Of a DNA stretch of 64,000 nt, positions 50,208 to 62,564 are shown one piece after another. This DNA is from Ichthyophis bannanicus (lineage: Eukaryota; Chordata; Amphibia; Gymnophiona; Ichthyophiidae): assembly GCA_033557465.1 (NCBI GenBank), contig CM066035.1:900271309-900335308 (forward strand), read 5' to 3'. How positions within the stretch are numbered: position 1 is the stretch's first letter; every line of letters begins with the position of its first letter. A model generated the notes under the pieces. It saw nothing but the letters and a program-made list of their open reading frames with translations, made no database searches and was not told where the DNA came from. Both the position numbers and the translations under genes were made by a program.

Positions 50208-51264
50208 TCAGTCGAGGGACTCAGACAGTTGGGGAGTGACTGAGATGGTGTCTCGGAGGCGGCCCATCGCCTGAGCCCACTGAGTGAAAAGGCACCACTG
50301 CGCTGCTCGCATGCACAGATGGGCATTGGGGATGACGTAGACCATAGAGGCCATGTGGCTGAGAATATGGGGCATCGCACAGGCCAGAACTGTGTTGCAG
50401 CACTGGATCACGGAGGTCAGAGCAATGAGGCGGTCTGCCCTGTCCTGGGGAAGGAAGGCTGTCACCTGCTGGGTGTTGAGGCATGTGCCAATGAACTCCA
50501 GGGATTGGAATGGAGTAAGGTGGGACTTTGGATAATTCACCATGAAGCAGAGGTGCTCAAGGACATGGACAGTGCAGGCCGTGGCCCGCTGTGCTTCGTC
50601 AGCCATCTCTCCTGTAATGAGCCAATCGTCTAGATAAGGGTAGACAAAGGTGCCCTGTAACTGAAGGTGGGCAGCGGCTACCACGAGGCACTTGGTGAAC
50701 ACTAGCAGAGCAGACGTGAGGCCGAAGGGAAGCACCCTGTATTGGTAGTGGTTCACTTGTACTCTGAAGCGTAAGTCTTTTCTGTGCTTCGGGTGGACCA
50801 GGATGCGAGCGTATGCATCCTGAAGGTCCAAGGAGCATAGCCAATCACCCTGTCAGAGGAATGGTAGCAAGGTGCCAAAGGAGAGCATTTTGAACCTCTC
50901 CTGCACCAGGTACTTGTTGAGATTTCTTATTAATTCGAGGATGGGTCAAAACCCGCCCATCCACTTTGGCATCAGGGAAGTAGCGGGAGTAGAAACCGCA
51001 GCCTCTGAAGTGCGGTGGGACCACCACTGCTTGCTCCTTGAGGAAGTTGGCAAGCTCATGTGCCAAGATGACCTGGTGTGCGGGGAGCTGAGGGGGCTCC
51101 GCGGGGCAGAAGGATGGTGGAAGCCAGTCCAGGTGAAGGAGGTAACCTTCCAGATGACCTGGAAGACCCAAGTGTCTGAGGTGACAGCCTCCCATTGGGG
51201 AGCAAAGGGGACCAGGCGCCCTCCCACCGGTAGCTGGGTCGCCAGAGGGCAAGCAGCTATGCAT
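50208..51264 (-). pseudogene. DIRS G reverse transcriptase
   Basis: 50208-50831 encodes MDLQDAYARILVHPKHRKDL (motif A), HYQYRVLPFGLTSALLVFTK and FVYPYLDDWLITGEMADEAQ (catalytic YLDD), then LGSLEFIG-type thumb sequence and MASMVYVIPNAHLCMRAAQW. The N-terminal part is in another frame up to 51264 (LAHELANFLKEQAVVVPPHF and YSRYFPDAKVDG). A stop just upstream of motif A (near 50850) and shifts separate the pieces. Confidence 0.83.
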
Positions 51265-51525
51265 CTAGCATCAAAAACCCAGGGTTGACTGAGCCAGTGC
51301 CAGGGTCTAGCTTTTGTGGCCCTTTGGCTTACGCAGACCCTGGTGACCTCTCTTGCTCTGTCCGCCTTGGAGGATAAGGTGGGTAGCCCTGAAGTCTTCC
51401 AGGATATATGGGTGCGGGTCACGTACTCCGTCTCAATTTCCGCTGCATTGTCCTCCATTGGTTTGCCGAGGCAAGATACATCAAGCAGTTTTTCCTGGAC
51501 CCATTGTTTGAGGTCTGGAAACAGC

Positions 51526-52099
51526 ATAATGCTGAAACATACACTTTTTAAAAAGCCTACGTATGACAGGGAGTAGGTGTAAATCATGATGTGGAGAATT
51601 TTGGCCTTATGTGCATTCCCTATATGAAATGGGGAAGATAAATAGATTTTTGTCCTGCTCAGGCCACTCCTCTGGCACACCCCCTCAAAACCTCTACATA
51701 CTAAAGACATCCACATGTGAATTGGACCCTTTTTAAAATGGCAATTAAAAGAGGATACAATTTACATGTATTTATGCCAGATTATACACATGTAAATTGC
51801 AAATAAGGCTTCTAAAATAATCTCCAAAGTGTATGTAATTCAATTACGAGTATGTGAGGTGGGATAAAAGAAGTGTAAAGGGAAAGTGTAAAGTTGTAAA
51901 TGAGAGTAAAAAAAGGCTTAGATTAGGTAATGAAATAGTTTGAATGGAGTTAAGTAGGCATAAGTGTATGCCAAAGTGGTTTTTAAAAGGCAAACACTAC
52001 TATTCTTAGTGGTAACAAGTGGTACTGGCTCCCTTGAAAGAAGCTTATGCTTAACAATTCTAGACAGTGCTCAAAAATACAGTACGCTTTTTGTATATG
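51526..52099. other. No recognised gene
   Basis: AT-rich sequence after the truncated end of DIRS G. I see no coding signal or repeat signature. Confidence 0.5.
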
Positions 52100-52475
52100 T
52101 GTAATCAAATAGTTGGCGTCATCATGGATAATACGTTCGGCAGCGCACCAAGAAAGCAAACAGAATGCTAGGAATCATAAAGATAGGAATGGAGATTAAA
52201 ACCGAGGATATCATAAAATCTCTGTATCACTCCATGGTGCGACCACACCTTGAATATCGTGTGCAATACTGGTTGTCAGCAGAAATCCATCAACCATTAA
52301 AGGACTGGGGAAAATCACTGTTTATTCTTGGGATAAGCAGCGTGGAATCTGTCTACCTTTTGGAAACCTGACAGGTACTTATGACCTGGCGTGGCCGCTG
52401 TTGGAAACAGAATACTGGGCTTGATGTACCCTTGATCTTATCTAGTACAGCATATCTTATGCTCTTATAGAATCA
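52100..52475 (+). mobile_element. CR1 relic with internal deletion
   Basis: RANRMLGIIKIGMEIKTEDI and VRPHLEYRVQYW are followed directly by 3' UTR sequence (GGCGTGGCCGCTGTTGGAAA, CTGGGCTTGATGTACCCTTG). The last 150 codons are missing. It ends CATATCTTATGCTCTTATAG. Confidence 0.82.
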
Positions 52476-54130
52476 GAGTGAAAATGTTTTAAACATGATA
52501 AATTGTCTCCAAAGGAATTTACTGCAGCTACAGCAATGCTCTGGTCTAGTATTTATGCTAACCTCAGACAGGAGTAAATATATTCACATCTAGGATAGGA
52601 AAAAGGCTCCTAAACTATAGAGCATTTACATGTATGAAAAAATATTTGTTTGAGTATATCTATATAGAGGCAATAATAATAGTGTGTGTATGGTGGCTAC
52701 TCATTTTGTATGCCTCAAATATGTATTGCAGATTGATTTCTCTTGTTTGGCAAATATCTCATGATAGTTCCTGTTTTTAAAAGCCAAATAATTTACCACC
52801 ATTTGATCTTCAGTCTAGTTACTGCCACTAAAGTACTTAAGGGGCTCAAAGCAGGAACAAGTCCTGGGCGTGGCACTCGTGCTGAGAGAGTCTGCCACCA
52901 GCCAGCTTAACTCCTGGGAGAATTTTGCAGAGGTGAACTCACCGCCTACCAGTGGGTGTCAGTGTGTCTCAGACAGATTGGTCGTTATTATTCACGCCAT
53001 AGTTGCCGCTTCCTGCCAGAGGTCATTTTGCTTCCGTTTGGATATCTATATAAATGTGGTCGCTGTTTGGTTTCCTTGCTAGAGGTGGTCTGCATTTCTT
53101 AGTATTATCTTATGCTTTGTTTACCTTATGAGATTCTGAAGCCAAATTTAAAGCAAATGAATAAAGCTCTATCTGAGTTTAGTCTTCAGGACAGGAAAAT
53201 GTTACTTCATTTTTTATGAAGTGATGGGTGAATGTTTATGAAATATCTAAATAAATAATAGAAGTTTGGACAGTATTCCATTACTTTGGATACCTAGAGC
53301 AAGAACATTTCAGTGAGCTTATTTCTTGTTCAAACTGATAAGGTTACAGAAACCTCTGCCTCACAAAATTATAAGCGTTCCATCACTCAACTATTTTAAG
53401 AAAAAATGACTACTTTCATGAGTGTGCTGGATATTAATAGAAATGTCGTGCAATGCCTCACTAAGAAGGATAGGCTGAATAAAACAACTAGTAGAAGGCT
53501 TATTCCAATAGATGCATCTTTTTTTAGCCTACAAATGAATATATCAAAAAATCTACCATGAAAATTGTGTGCTTGCCCTTATATTGTGAGAACTCTCCTT
53601 TTTCTCATTAAAGTGTTGTATGTGTGCTATAGGTATTTTAAGCAGGTTAATTAGCTCTGTTCTCCATAGAAACCATAGTGAATGCTGAAAAGTATTAATG
53701 AGTACAAATGCAGGCAACCATAAAAAAATGTAAGTATTCCAAATTCTGATATGTTTTTCATATTATCTGAATACCTTCTTGCAACAATAATGTGCCTTAG
53801 CTGAAACCAAGTCTAAGCCAGTCAGTATGTTTTAAAGCATGCACATCAATGCAGAGAAAATCTGGTGTATTTATTAAATTAGGCATGTTAATAGTCTCTC
53901 TTATTGAACAGAAAGAATTGAAATCCATCTCAGAATTTATGCCTGTCCCACTTAGACAGCAAAGTCAATAGGGACTCCCTCGATCTACTTGCATATAGAA
54001 GAAATTCAAAAGATACTTACAGCACTGCTCTCTTCCATTTTTGTTTCTATGCAAATGTGGAGGCACCACAAGATTTAAATCAAATATAATTGTCACTACA
54101 AAAATTACACTTTAAATGTTGTCTTATTCA
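52476..54130. other. No recognised gene
   Basis: About 1.65 kb of AT-rich DNA, the longest stretch of the window without a recognisable mobile element. The longest frame is 70 codons (52870-53082) and has no family signature. I see no splice-flanked conserved frame. Confidence 0.55.
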
Positions 54131-54468
54131 GATAAGAACATAAGAACATAAGATATGCCATACTGGGTCAGACCAAGGTCCATCAAGCCCAGTATCCTAT
54201 TTCCAACTGTGGCAAATCTAGGTCATTCGTCCCTAGCAGTTTCCCCAAAAGACACAGGTTCCACAGTGCTTGTATTGGGTCAAGCATTGATATCCTGGGT
54301 CCCTTTTTAATAATGGTTTACGGACCTTTCCTCCAGGAACTTGTCCAAACCTTTTTTAAACCCAGCTACACTAATAGCCTTTACTACATCCTCCGGTTAC
54401 AAATTCCAGAGTTTGATTACACGTTGAGTGAAAAAATATTTTCTCTTAATTGTCTTAAAAAGTTTACC
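54131..54468 (-). mobile_element. CR1 3'-end fragment
   Basis: AAGAACATAAGAACATAAGA, ATGCCATACTGGGTCAGACC and the antisense RT end ([12 protein letters not shown]). Truncated at about 54468 where the L1-like element begins. Confidence 0.87.
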
Positions 54469-54622
54469 CAGAGGAGAGGAAATGATGTCAAACAGAGTGG
54501 CAGCGTAGGAGCGGTGCTCCATGAAAGCTGACTGATACCTGCCAGAATTGAGCACTCCGAAGCGGAAACAATTATAAAAAAATAACTCAGGAAGGTGCCG
54601 TGGCAGTGCGGAATCGAGGGCA

Positions 54623-55477
54623 ATGAAGCAAAGTGCATCGGACCTGAAAGCATTTGCATATAAAAACGCTGCAATGAACGCCGGTGGGAAGAGCAAAATG
54701 GCCGCGGTGAGTGTTGCCCACGAGGAGGCAAGCATGGTGAAACATGCGGAGAGCAGCCAAAGAGGAGAGTTGGAGGTGCTGAGAGAGGAATTTAAAGGAT
54801 GGTTTGGCACCCTCAGACAAGATTTAGCACATTTTAAACTGGAAGCACAAACCTGGATGGAAGAGTTGAGAGGGGACGTGAAGGACATTGGGCAACGCTT
54901 AGAAGAAGTAGAAAATAAAATGGAGGTACAAGAGAACTCGGTACAAAAAATGCAGGAAAGAATGGAAGCTATGGAGATGGAACAGGAAGAGTTGTTGTCC
55001 AAAGTGGAAGATTTGGAAAATAGGTCCCGGAGTGCTAATATAAGAGTAAGGGGGGTCCCTGAAACTAATGAAAAAGCTGATTGTGGCAGCCTAGTGAAGA
55101 AAATCTGCAAACAAATAATGGAGGAAGCAGGTTTGGATGGAACAGGACTGTGCTGGAAAATAGATCGTGCCCATAGGGCACTTGGGCCTAAAAGAGATGG
55201 CTATGCCAGGGACATAGTGGCCTGTTTCCATGAATACACCACAAAAAATGTAGTGTTGGAAGCTGCACGGAAGATAAAAATTTTTCAATGGGAAAACAAC
55301 CGAATTGAGCTATATGCAGACTTATCTGCTATTACAATGCGAAAGAGAAGAGATTTTGCAACAGTAACAAAGAGACTGAGAGAAAAGTCAATCAGATATA
55401 ATGGCTATTCCCTTTCGTATTACAATTTTGTATTGAGGGGAAAACTTTATATGTTAAGACAACGGAGGAGGTGGTGA
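54623..55477 (+). CDS. L1-like ORF1 protein, open
   Basis: 284 codons, uninterrupted. ORF1p is the RNA-binding trimer of L1 elements. Residues about 48-135 form a heptad-rich coiled coil (LEEVENKMEVQENSVQKMQE), with VEDLENRSRSANIRVRGVPE at about 128-147 leading into the RRM-like domain. DRAHRALGPKRDGYARDIVA at about 181-200 belongs to the C-terminal domain, with a basic end LRQRRRW. It is slightly shorter than many L1 ORF1 proteins, so the N-terminus may be trimmed. Confidence 0.87.
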   Translation: MKQSASDLKAFAYKNAAMNAGGKSKMAAVSVAHEEASMVKHAESSQRGELEVLREEFKGWFGTLRQDLAHFKLEAQTWMEELRGDVKDIGQRLEEVENKMEVQENSVQKMQERMEAMEMEQEELLSKVEDLENRSRSANIRVRGVPETNEKADCGSLVKKICKQIMEEAGLDGTGLCWKIDRAHRALGPKRDGYARDIVACFHEYTTKNVVLEAARKIKIFQWENNRIELYADLSAITMRKRRDFATVTKRLREKSIRYNGYSLSYYNFVLRGKLYMLRQRRRW

Positions 55478-55852
55478 AGGCGATGAAAGAAGCAGGATGG
55501 ACTGACATACCAGACATACAACGCCCAATGCATAGCAAAGCGATGAGGCGACAGACGAGGGATAGTGAATGGCGACGGACGCAACAAGGGGACTGAAGAC
55601 TCTGAAGACAAAGACAAAAGACCGTACCAGACTCAGAAGGAGAAGGATGAAGGGATGGACAATAATGTAATTATAGGATGTGTCTCATAGTATATGACTA
55701 TTGTGTGTGGAGTGTAATGTAAAGATAAGGGAAAAAGATGCATGTTAAAACTGGCAAGGGAAAATTTATGAGGGAGGGTATAAAGCTGCCATGGAGACTG
55801 GTGAATCATGCCTCAAGGAATTGAGAGGATGGTGTACTGGAGGAACGAGGAT

Positions 55853-55893
55853 GGGGGTGGGGGTGGGGGTGAGGGAAACTGGGGGTGGGGGGG
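55853..55893 (+). promoter_or_regulatory. G-quadruplex-type tract between ORF1 and ORF2
   Basis: Four or more G-runs: GGGGGTGGGGGTGGGGGTGA followed by GGG and two further runs of five to seven G. It lies 380 bp after ORF1 and 65 bp before ORF2. It fits the G4 consensus on the plus (transcript) strand. Confidence 0.75.
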
Positions 55894-55957
55894 CAAAGGG
55901 GTACATGGATTTTCATCTACAAATAAGGGAAGTAGCAGAGGATCTGAAAGATGATTA

Positions 55958-58879
55958 ATGGAGAGAATTCGGGTAATGACAGTGAATGTACGGGGCTTGA
56001 ACTCACCGATTAAAAGACAAAAAATGTTCAAAGAAATAAATAGACTTAAGGGTGACATAATATTTGTACAGAAAACACACCTGAAAAAATGTAACGAATG
56101 GAGAGTGGCCCATAAAAAGTTTCAAGGACAATGATTTGCATTGAATAGGATTGAATTGAAAAAAGGGGATGTGGGAATTCTGATAAATGGGCAAATACCG
56201 TATTCTGAGTGTGTTGTACAGCAAGATAAAGGGGGATATATTTTTGTTAAGATAAAGATACAGGAACAGAAGTTTACTCTGGTAAATATCTATGGACCAA
56301 ATGTAGCTCATGGGGCATTTTATGAGAAATTGAATACCTTGGTGGCACAATTTGCAGAAGGACAAATAATTATGGGAGGGGATTTTAATTTGACATCCAA
56401 CCCTATACTAGATAACTCCAAGGGAACCTTAATGGGATGTGCAAAAAGCAGGAGAAGCATGAAATTGATGGGTAAGAATCTAGGAATGGTAGATACCTGG
56501 AGGGAACTGAAAGGGCGGGAAAAAGAGTTTACATTCTACTCACCAGTACATAAATCCTTCAAGAATAGATATGATATGGGTGACTAAATCGTTGATGGCG
56601 GATATAGGACAGTGTGAGACTGGGGAAAGGACATGGTCCGATCATGCGCCAGTGTGGATTGAAATCAATATAGGAAATAAGGGGCGGAAAGGAACAGGGT
56701 GGACATTAAATGAAGCCCTATTGGAGAACCCAGAAATTATCCAACAAATGAGAGAAAATAAAATTTTATTTGGAGATTAATGATAGGGACGACTGTAAGA
56801 TTGGAATACTATGGGAATGTTTAAAAGTGGCTGTAAGAGGTGATTTGATATCCATAGGAGCATACATGAAGAAAATTAAAGAACGCCAAAAGAAATCTCT
56901 ACGGGAAAAGATAAGGGAGCTAGAGGGCTTACAAGTACAGTGGAAAGGGGAGAGCACAATAATACAAGAATTAGCTAAGGTGAGACTGGAATTTGGAGAG
57001 TTAGAACTAGCAGAGATTAAACATGCGCAAGACAGAATAAAACAACAATTTTTTTGAAATGGGAAATAAACCTAGTTGTATGTTGGCACATACATTAAAA
57101 CAACAACATAGAAATTATATAATTAAAATAAGAGATGCAAAGGGGAAAGAAGTGAGGCAAACTGAACAAATTCAGCAAAGATTTGGGAATTCTACAAACA
57201 ACTATATACTGCAGAGAATAAAAGTTCAGGAGAGAATATGGATAAGTATTTGCAAATGAATGTACCTAGGTTGGCGAGAGAGGAAACAGAATAAATTTCT
57301 AGGCCCATAGAAGAAAAAGAAGCGATAAAGTCCCTGCCACCATATAAAGCACCGGGGATGGATGGTTTTACGAATAAATTTTACAAAACGTTTAATGACG
57401 TTGTGTGTGGACCCCTGACATGACTCTAACTCTTTTAAGGAAGGAGAGCAAATTCCAGACTCTATGTGGATGGCAGGAATATCAATATTGCCAAAAGAAG
57501 GGAAAGATCCTAATCTATGTCGATCCTATAGACCTATATCCCTATTAGGGACGGACTTTAAAATATTTACTAAAGTATTTGCAAATATGATACTCCCTTA
57601 TATAGTTAAGCTGGTTCACGAAAACCAATCAGGGTTTGTCCCTGGATATCAAACAGTGGATAATATAAGGAAGGTGTTAAATGCCATGTGAAAAGGGAAA
57701 AGAGGGGGAGAACAGATGATTTTGTTGACAATCGACGCTGAAACGCGTTTGATCGGGTGTCATGGCCCTTTCTATTTAAAGTACTAGAGCGGATGGGGAT
57801 TGAGGGGAATTACTTGAAGTGGATTAAAGCTATATATGCACTATCTATGGCTAAAATTCAGGTCAATGGGGAATACACACAGCCGTTTTGACAGATTCTA
57901 TTTGTGCTCTCCATGGAACCTTTAGCTCAAAAACTGAGAGAGTGCCTAGAGATCCATGGGATACAATGGAAAAAGAAAGCAAAATCTCACTTTTTGCAGA
58001 TGATCTGCTGTTTATATTGACTAGACCGATGGAATCTCTAGGGGCACTATATAAACTATTATTGGAATTTGGGGAATACTCAGGATTTAAAATTAATGCT
58101 ACAAAATCGGAGATACTGAATGTATCAGCAGAAATGGGGATGCAGGTAAAGATAAAAGAGGAGTTCCGTTTTAAATGGGCAAAACAAAGTATTAGGTATA
58201 TGGGAATACATTTAACCTCTAATGCAACTGATCTGTTTAGAGAAAATTATATAAGGTTAGAAAAAATAATAAGAAGAGAATTAGAAGAGTGGAAAAGTAA
58301 AACATTGTCATGGATGGGGAGGATTTCGGCTATAAAAATGGTGACATTACCAAAATGGATATCTCTCTTTACTAACCTCCCAATACGGGGTTCAAAGGAT
58401 TACATAGGGAAATTACAGAGTATTGTTATGAAGTTTATAGGGGGGGAAAGAATAGGGTGAACTGGAAAATCCTTACAAGGAAGAAGGAGCACGGGGGAAT
58501 GGCAGTCCCAGATTTAATAAGATATTGGGAAGCAGCACAAATGTCTGCCGTTATAGAGTGGGGGGAGGGGGGGCAGAAGAAAAAAAGGAGTGTGTACAGA
58601 TGGAGTCCGATGAGCTAGAAGAAGGGCTGATAGGGGCCTATTTATGGATACCCAGAAATGTAAAAATAGGGTACCAAGGTAGTAACCCCTATGTACAATG
58701 GATATTGCAAGTATGGAATAAATGGAAGGGTATCTGGTTGGAGAGAAATGGAATTTCTAGATTGATACCTATTAGGGGGAATCCAAACTTCCCACTTGCA
58801 ATGGGGAAAAATGAATTTGTAAAATGAGAAAATAATGGACTAGTGAGAATAAGCCAACTGTTGGAGGGCAAGAAGATAA
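55958..58879 (+). pseudogene. L1-like ORF2: endonuclease and RT, broken
   Basis: Starts MERIRVMTVNVRGLNSPIKR, then FVQKTHLKKCNEW (family ETHL), LVNIYGPN, IIMGGDFNLTSNP and, after a shift near 56540, RIDMIWVTKSLMAD and WSDHAPVWIEI. The RT follows with IKSLPPYKAPGMDGFTNKFY, YRPISLLGTDFKIFTKVFAN, HENQSGFVPGYQTVDNIRKV, LFADDLLFILTRPMESLGAL (FADD) and SGFKINATKSEIL. Stops occur at 56132-56134, 57056-57058 and 57256-57258, among others, with frameshifts. The motif A region near 57730 is degraded. Confidence 0.85.
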
Positions 58880-59255
58880 AGCATAGGTTACTCACCTGTA
58901 ACAGGTGATCGCCAGGAACAGCAGGAATTTAGTCTTCACATATGGGTATCGTCGGTACCGACGGAGCCTGCGTGGGAACGCTCCCCAGCGTCCAATCAGA
59001 AAGCTTTTGGGAGCATCCCACAGCGCCTGCGTGCTGCCTTCTCGCCTTTCCCAACTGCCTCTCTCCAGTTGAGTTTTAAAGCTGAGACAAAGAGAGAGAG
59101 AGGGAAAGGAAAGAGAGAGAGGGAAAGGAAAGAGAGATATAGAGAGATACAACTCCTAGGGGAGGTGGGTGGGTTGTGAGGACTAAATTCCTGCTGTTTC
59201 CGGAGATCACCTGTTACAGGTGAGTAACTATGTTATCTCCAGGAACAAGCAGGAA
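58880..59255 (-). repeat. Left terminal repeat and internal complementary region of DIRS D
   Basis: GTTACTCACCTGTAACAGGT and CCAGCGTCCAATCAGAAAGC in the repeat, with AGAGAGAGAGGGAAAGGAAA at 59092-59130. The complement of the terminus is at 59175-59232, followed by TTATCTCCAGGAACAAGCAG. Confidence 0.87.
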
Positions 59256-59390
59256 TGTAGTCATCACATATGGGGACTCCCTAGCTTTGGGTGCCAGGGA
59301 GAAACCCCAGAAGTTGTGTGTCCCTGAGAAGGGCTCCACTTCCCCACATGGATCTCTGGCATCCTATCAGGGATGGTGGGTAGGAGTTGA

Positions 59391-60828
59391 TTAAGTATGG
59401 AACAGGTGTTTGAGAACAGCCTGACCAAACAAGGCATCCTGGTGGGAGTCCTTGTCCAAGCAGTAATGGGCTGTGAAGGTATGAACCGAGGCCCAAGTGG
59501 CTGCTCGACAGATGTCGTCAATAGACACAGAGTTCAGATGAGCCATTGAGGCTGCCATGGCTCTCACATTGTGAGCTGTAACATGGCCCCTCCAGAGAAA
59601 GGTTCTTACTCTGATAGGCGAAAGAAATACACTGAGCAATCCAGTTGGATAGTGTTCTCTTGGAGACTGACAGTCCCAAATGAGAAGGGTCAAAAGCAAC
59701 AAAGAGCTGAGAAGACTTTCTATGTTGCCGTGTTCTCTGTAAATAAAAAGCCAGAGCTCTTTTACAGTCCAGGGTATGAAGATTCCTCTCTGCACTTGAT
59801 GCATGAGGTCCTAGAAAAAAGACAGGTAGGTAGACCTCCTGGTTGAGGTGAAAAGGCGAGACTACCTTAGGCATAAAGTGTGGATGAGTCCTAAGGACTA
59901 CCTTGTCATGATGAAACCTTGTATAAGGTGGATTAGCTACTAGTGCTTGCAATTCACTAATGCGGCGTGCTGATGTGATTGCAATGAGAAAGATAACCTT
60001 CCAAGAAAGAAATTTCAAGGAGGTGGTAGCTAAGGGTTCGAAAGGTGGCTTCATGAGCTGCCCAAGAACCAGATTCAAGTCCCATGCCACCGGAGGTGGT
60101 CTAATGGGAGGCTTAGTTAGAAGGAGGCCTCTCATGAATCTTGCTATAAGAGGATGAGAGGAAATAGGTTGTCCATTTAGAGGTTTAAGAGAAGCTGCAA
60201 TAGCACTCAAATGGACTCTTACTGAATTTGTCTTAAGGCCTGCATTAAACAAATAGAGGAGATACTCCAGTAAAGATTCTAAAGGTATAGCAAGGGGGTT
60301 AAGACCCTTTTCTGAACACCAAACAGTGAACCTTTTCCACTTGAAAGCATAAGAACGTCTAGTGGAAGGTTTCCTAGAAGCATAAAGAACATCTTTCACT
60401 TGCTGAGAAAGATGAAGATCTTGGAGATCTAGGCCTTCAGCAACCAAGCCCTGAGATGCAGGGACTGGGGACTGGGATGCCATAACATTCCGTTCTCCTG
60501 AGATAGGAGATCTGGAGCAGACCCTAACTCCAGGGAGGGAGCTTGAGAGAGATGTAGAAGCAGAGGGTACCACACTTGCCGTAGCCAATGTGGTGCTATG
60601 AGAATCATGTGGCCTCTGTCTCTCTGAAGCTTGAAGAGGGTTTTGGGAATTAGGGGGAATGGGTGGAAAGACATACAGGAAGTCTTGACCCCAGTGAAGG
60701 AGGAAAGCATCCTTGGCCTGAGCTCCCTGAGCCGGAGTTCTGGAACAGAACCGGGGAAGTTCGGCATTCCACGGACTTGCAAAGAGGTCTATGTCCGGGG
60801 TTCCCCAAAGTTGAAAAATCTTGGCCAC
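59391..60828 (-). pseudogene. DIRS D tyrosine recombinase
   Basis: The 436-codon frame 59518-60828 carries SRKPSTRRSYAFKWKRFTVW, TSARRISELQALVANPPYTR and LGLSVSKRTLSNWIAQCISF. A one-base shift near 59585 moves the catalytic end to another frame, which has HVTAHNVRAMAASMAHL and FTAHYCLDKDSHQDA (59391-59804). All catalytic residues are readable, but in two frames. Near-identical to copy C otherwise. Confidence 0.87.
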
Positions 60829-60850
60829 CTGGTCTGCATGGAGAGATTGC

Positions 60851-62480
60851 TCAGTGTGGAAGGAGAACTCGACTGAGTCTGTCTGCCCAAGAGTTCTGAA
60901 CGCCTGGAAGATACACTGCCAGAAGATGGATGTGATGCTCTCTGGCGAGGGCCCACAGTCGCAAAGCTTCGCTGCAAAGCGACAGAGAGCCTGTTCCCCC
61001 CTGCTTGTTCACATAGAACACGGCTACTTGATTGTCAGTATGGATAAGGACTGTCTTGTAGCTGAGCAGGGTGTGGAACACTTGCAGAGCAAGGAAGATT
61101 GCTCTGAGCTCCAAGAGATTGATATGTAGACAACTCTCTTGTGGAGTCCAAGTGCCCTGGGTGGAGAGGTCTTGTAGATGAGCTCCCCAACCCATTGGAG
61201 AAGCATCTGTTGTAAGAGTTGCTTGTGGCGGAGGTTGCTGAAAGGGGGACCCCAGCAACAGGTTTTGAGTGGACTTCCACTATTGGAGAGACAAAATGAG
61301 ACGACTTGTGTTTGCTATTCTGTCTGACAGGCAACCTGATGCCTGGGTCCACTGGGTGGATAAAGTCCACTGAGCAGCCCTCATGTGAAGGCGAGCATAT
61401 GGTACCACATGCACGGTGGATGCCATGTGGCCTAGCAACTGCAACATTTCTCGAGCAGTTAAAAAGGGGCTTTAGGGCTGCTTGAGAAACTAACTGCACC
61501 AAGCGAAGGCAACGGGCTTGGAGAAGGTGGGCCCTTGTCTTTGTGGTATCCAGCAGGGCTCCTATGAACTCTAAAGATTGAGTAGGAGTTAGACTGGATT
61601 TTGGGATGTTTATGACCAGCCCTAAATACTGAAGGATACGCATTGTGCAGGATAGAGAAGTCCTGGCCTCTGACTATGTTGGAGCTCGAATGAGCCAGTC
61701 GTCCAAGTAAGGGAAGATGAATATTCCCAGAGTGCGTAGAAATGCTGCTACCACAGCCATGCATTTCCTGAACACCCTTGGTGCAGAGGCCAGACCAAAA
61801 GGAAGCACCCTGTATTGGTAGTGCTTTCCTTGAAACAGGAACCGAAGGAACCTTCTGTGGGTTGGATGGATGAGAACATGGGTGTACGCATCCCTGAGAT
61901 CTAGAGAACAAAGCCAATCCTGACTCTGAAGGTATGGAAGCAGAGTTCCGAGAGAAATCATTTTGAATTTCTCCTTGACCAGGAATTTGTTCAATTCTCT
62001 GAGATCTAAGATAAGTCTGTATCCCCCTGTTTTCTTTGGGATAAGAAAATAAGGGGAGTAGAACCCTGTGCCCTGTTGAAGAAGAGGCACTTCTTCTATT
62101 GCCCCTTGGGCAAGGAGGATGGTAACCTCCTGACCTAACAGGTTGATGAGAGAGGTCGGAGAATTGAACTGCTTCACTATTGTGGGAGGGGGCATGCTTG
62201 AAAAATGAAGTTTGTACCCCTCTCTTATGATGGAGAGCATCCAACGCTCTGCTGTTATTTGTCCCCATCTGGGAGCAAAATGGCATAATCTTCCTGGAAT
62301 GGTGGATGGTTCTGGTCCTTCCAGAGCCAGAAAGGCTAAGTTCTCTAGCAGAAAGTCAAAGGCCCTGAGAAGGCTGAAGCTGCTGAGCAGGTTGAGGCCT
62401 AGCAGCCTTTGCTTTCTTCTGTTTGGGTGGTTGCTGACGTTTGGTTGAAAACTGATCTGCAGAAGATGCCTGCTGACCAT
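60851..62480 (-). pseudogene. DIRS D reverse transcriptase and RNase H
   Basis: 61674-62480 is open through LENLAFLALEGPEPSTIPGR, YSPYFLIPKKTGGYRLILDL, SLDLRDAYTHV (motif A) and IFIFPYLDDWLIRAPT (YLDD). It then meets a TAG where copy C has CAG. Thumb sequence continues in the same frame at about 61520-61660 (LQYLGLVINIPKSSLTPTQS), shifts near 61470, and RNase H follows at 60851-61258 (TTDASPMGWGAHL, HTDNQVAVFYVNKQGG, WADRLSRVLLPH). It preserves the RT N-terminus lost in copy C. Confidence 0.87.
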
Positions 62481-62564
62481 AAGCAGGATAAAATCTCTTC
62501 TTCTTAGAAAAAGGTGTTCCTTTTCGTCCCTCTAGTCCAGTCCCGGAACCATAGAGTTTAGAAT

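Larger units (their letters stand above)
47895..51525 (-). mobile_element. DIRS retrotransposon copy G, 5'-truncated
   Basis: A DIRS of a more distant subfamily with higher GC content. It has a left terminal repeat (47895-48130), an internal complementary region (48149-48220), recombinase (48255-49430), RNase H (49400-50200), RT (50208-51264) and a remnant of gag (about 51290-51525). The right terminal repeat and most of gag are missing. Confidence 0.87.
54469..58879 (+). mobile_element. L1-like LINE (L1 or Tx1 group)
   Basis: Sense element with a short 5' part, ORF1 (54623-55477), a G-rich inter-ORF region, and ORF2 (from 55958), cut at about 58879 by DIRS D. The 3' end is not seen. Coiled-coil/RRM ORF1 and the ORF2 blocks place it with L1-type LINEs. 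I cannot separate L1 from Tx1 safely. Confidence 0.83.
58880..62512 (-). mobile_element. DIRS retrotransposon copy D, 5'-truncated
   Basis: Close relative of copy C in minus orientation. It has a left terminal repeat (58880-59155), an internal complementary region (59175-59255), recombinase (59391-60828), RNase H (60851-61258), RT (61035-62480) and a short end of gag (to 62512). It breaks off at the right where an unclassified element starts. It sits in the ORF2 of the L1-like element. Confidence 0.9.

Noticed and set aside
49468..50274. 268-codon open frame on the plus strand
   Set aside because: It is antisense to RNase H and the downstream segment of DIRS G. GC-rich antisense strands of these genes stay open by chance.
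52870..53082. 70-codon frame in otherwise empty DNA, possible exon
   Set aside because: No conserved domain and no convincing splice context. I cannot support a host gene.
61459..62286. 275-codon open frame on the minus strand
   Set aside because: Frame-shifted shadow of the DIRS D RT. The Ser/His-rich composition repeats the one at 32344-33564.
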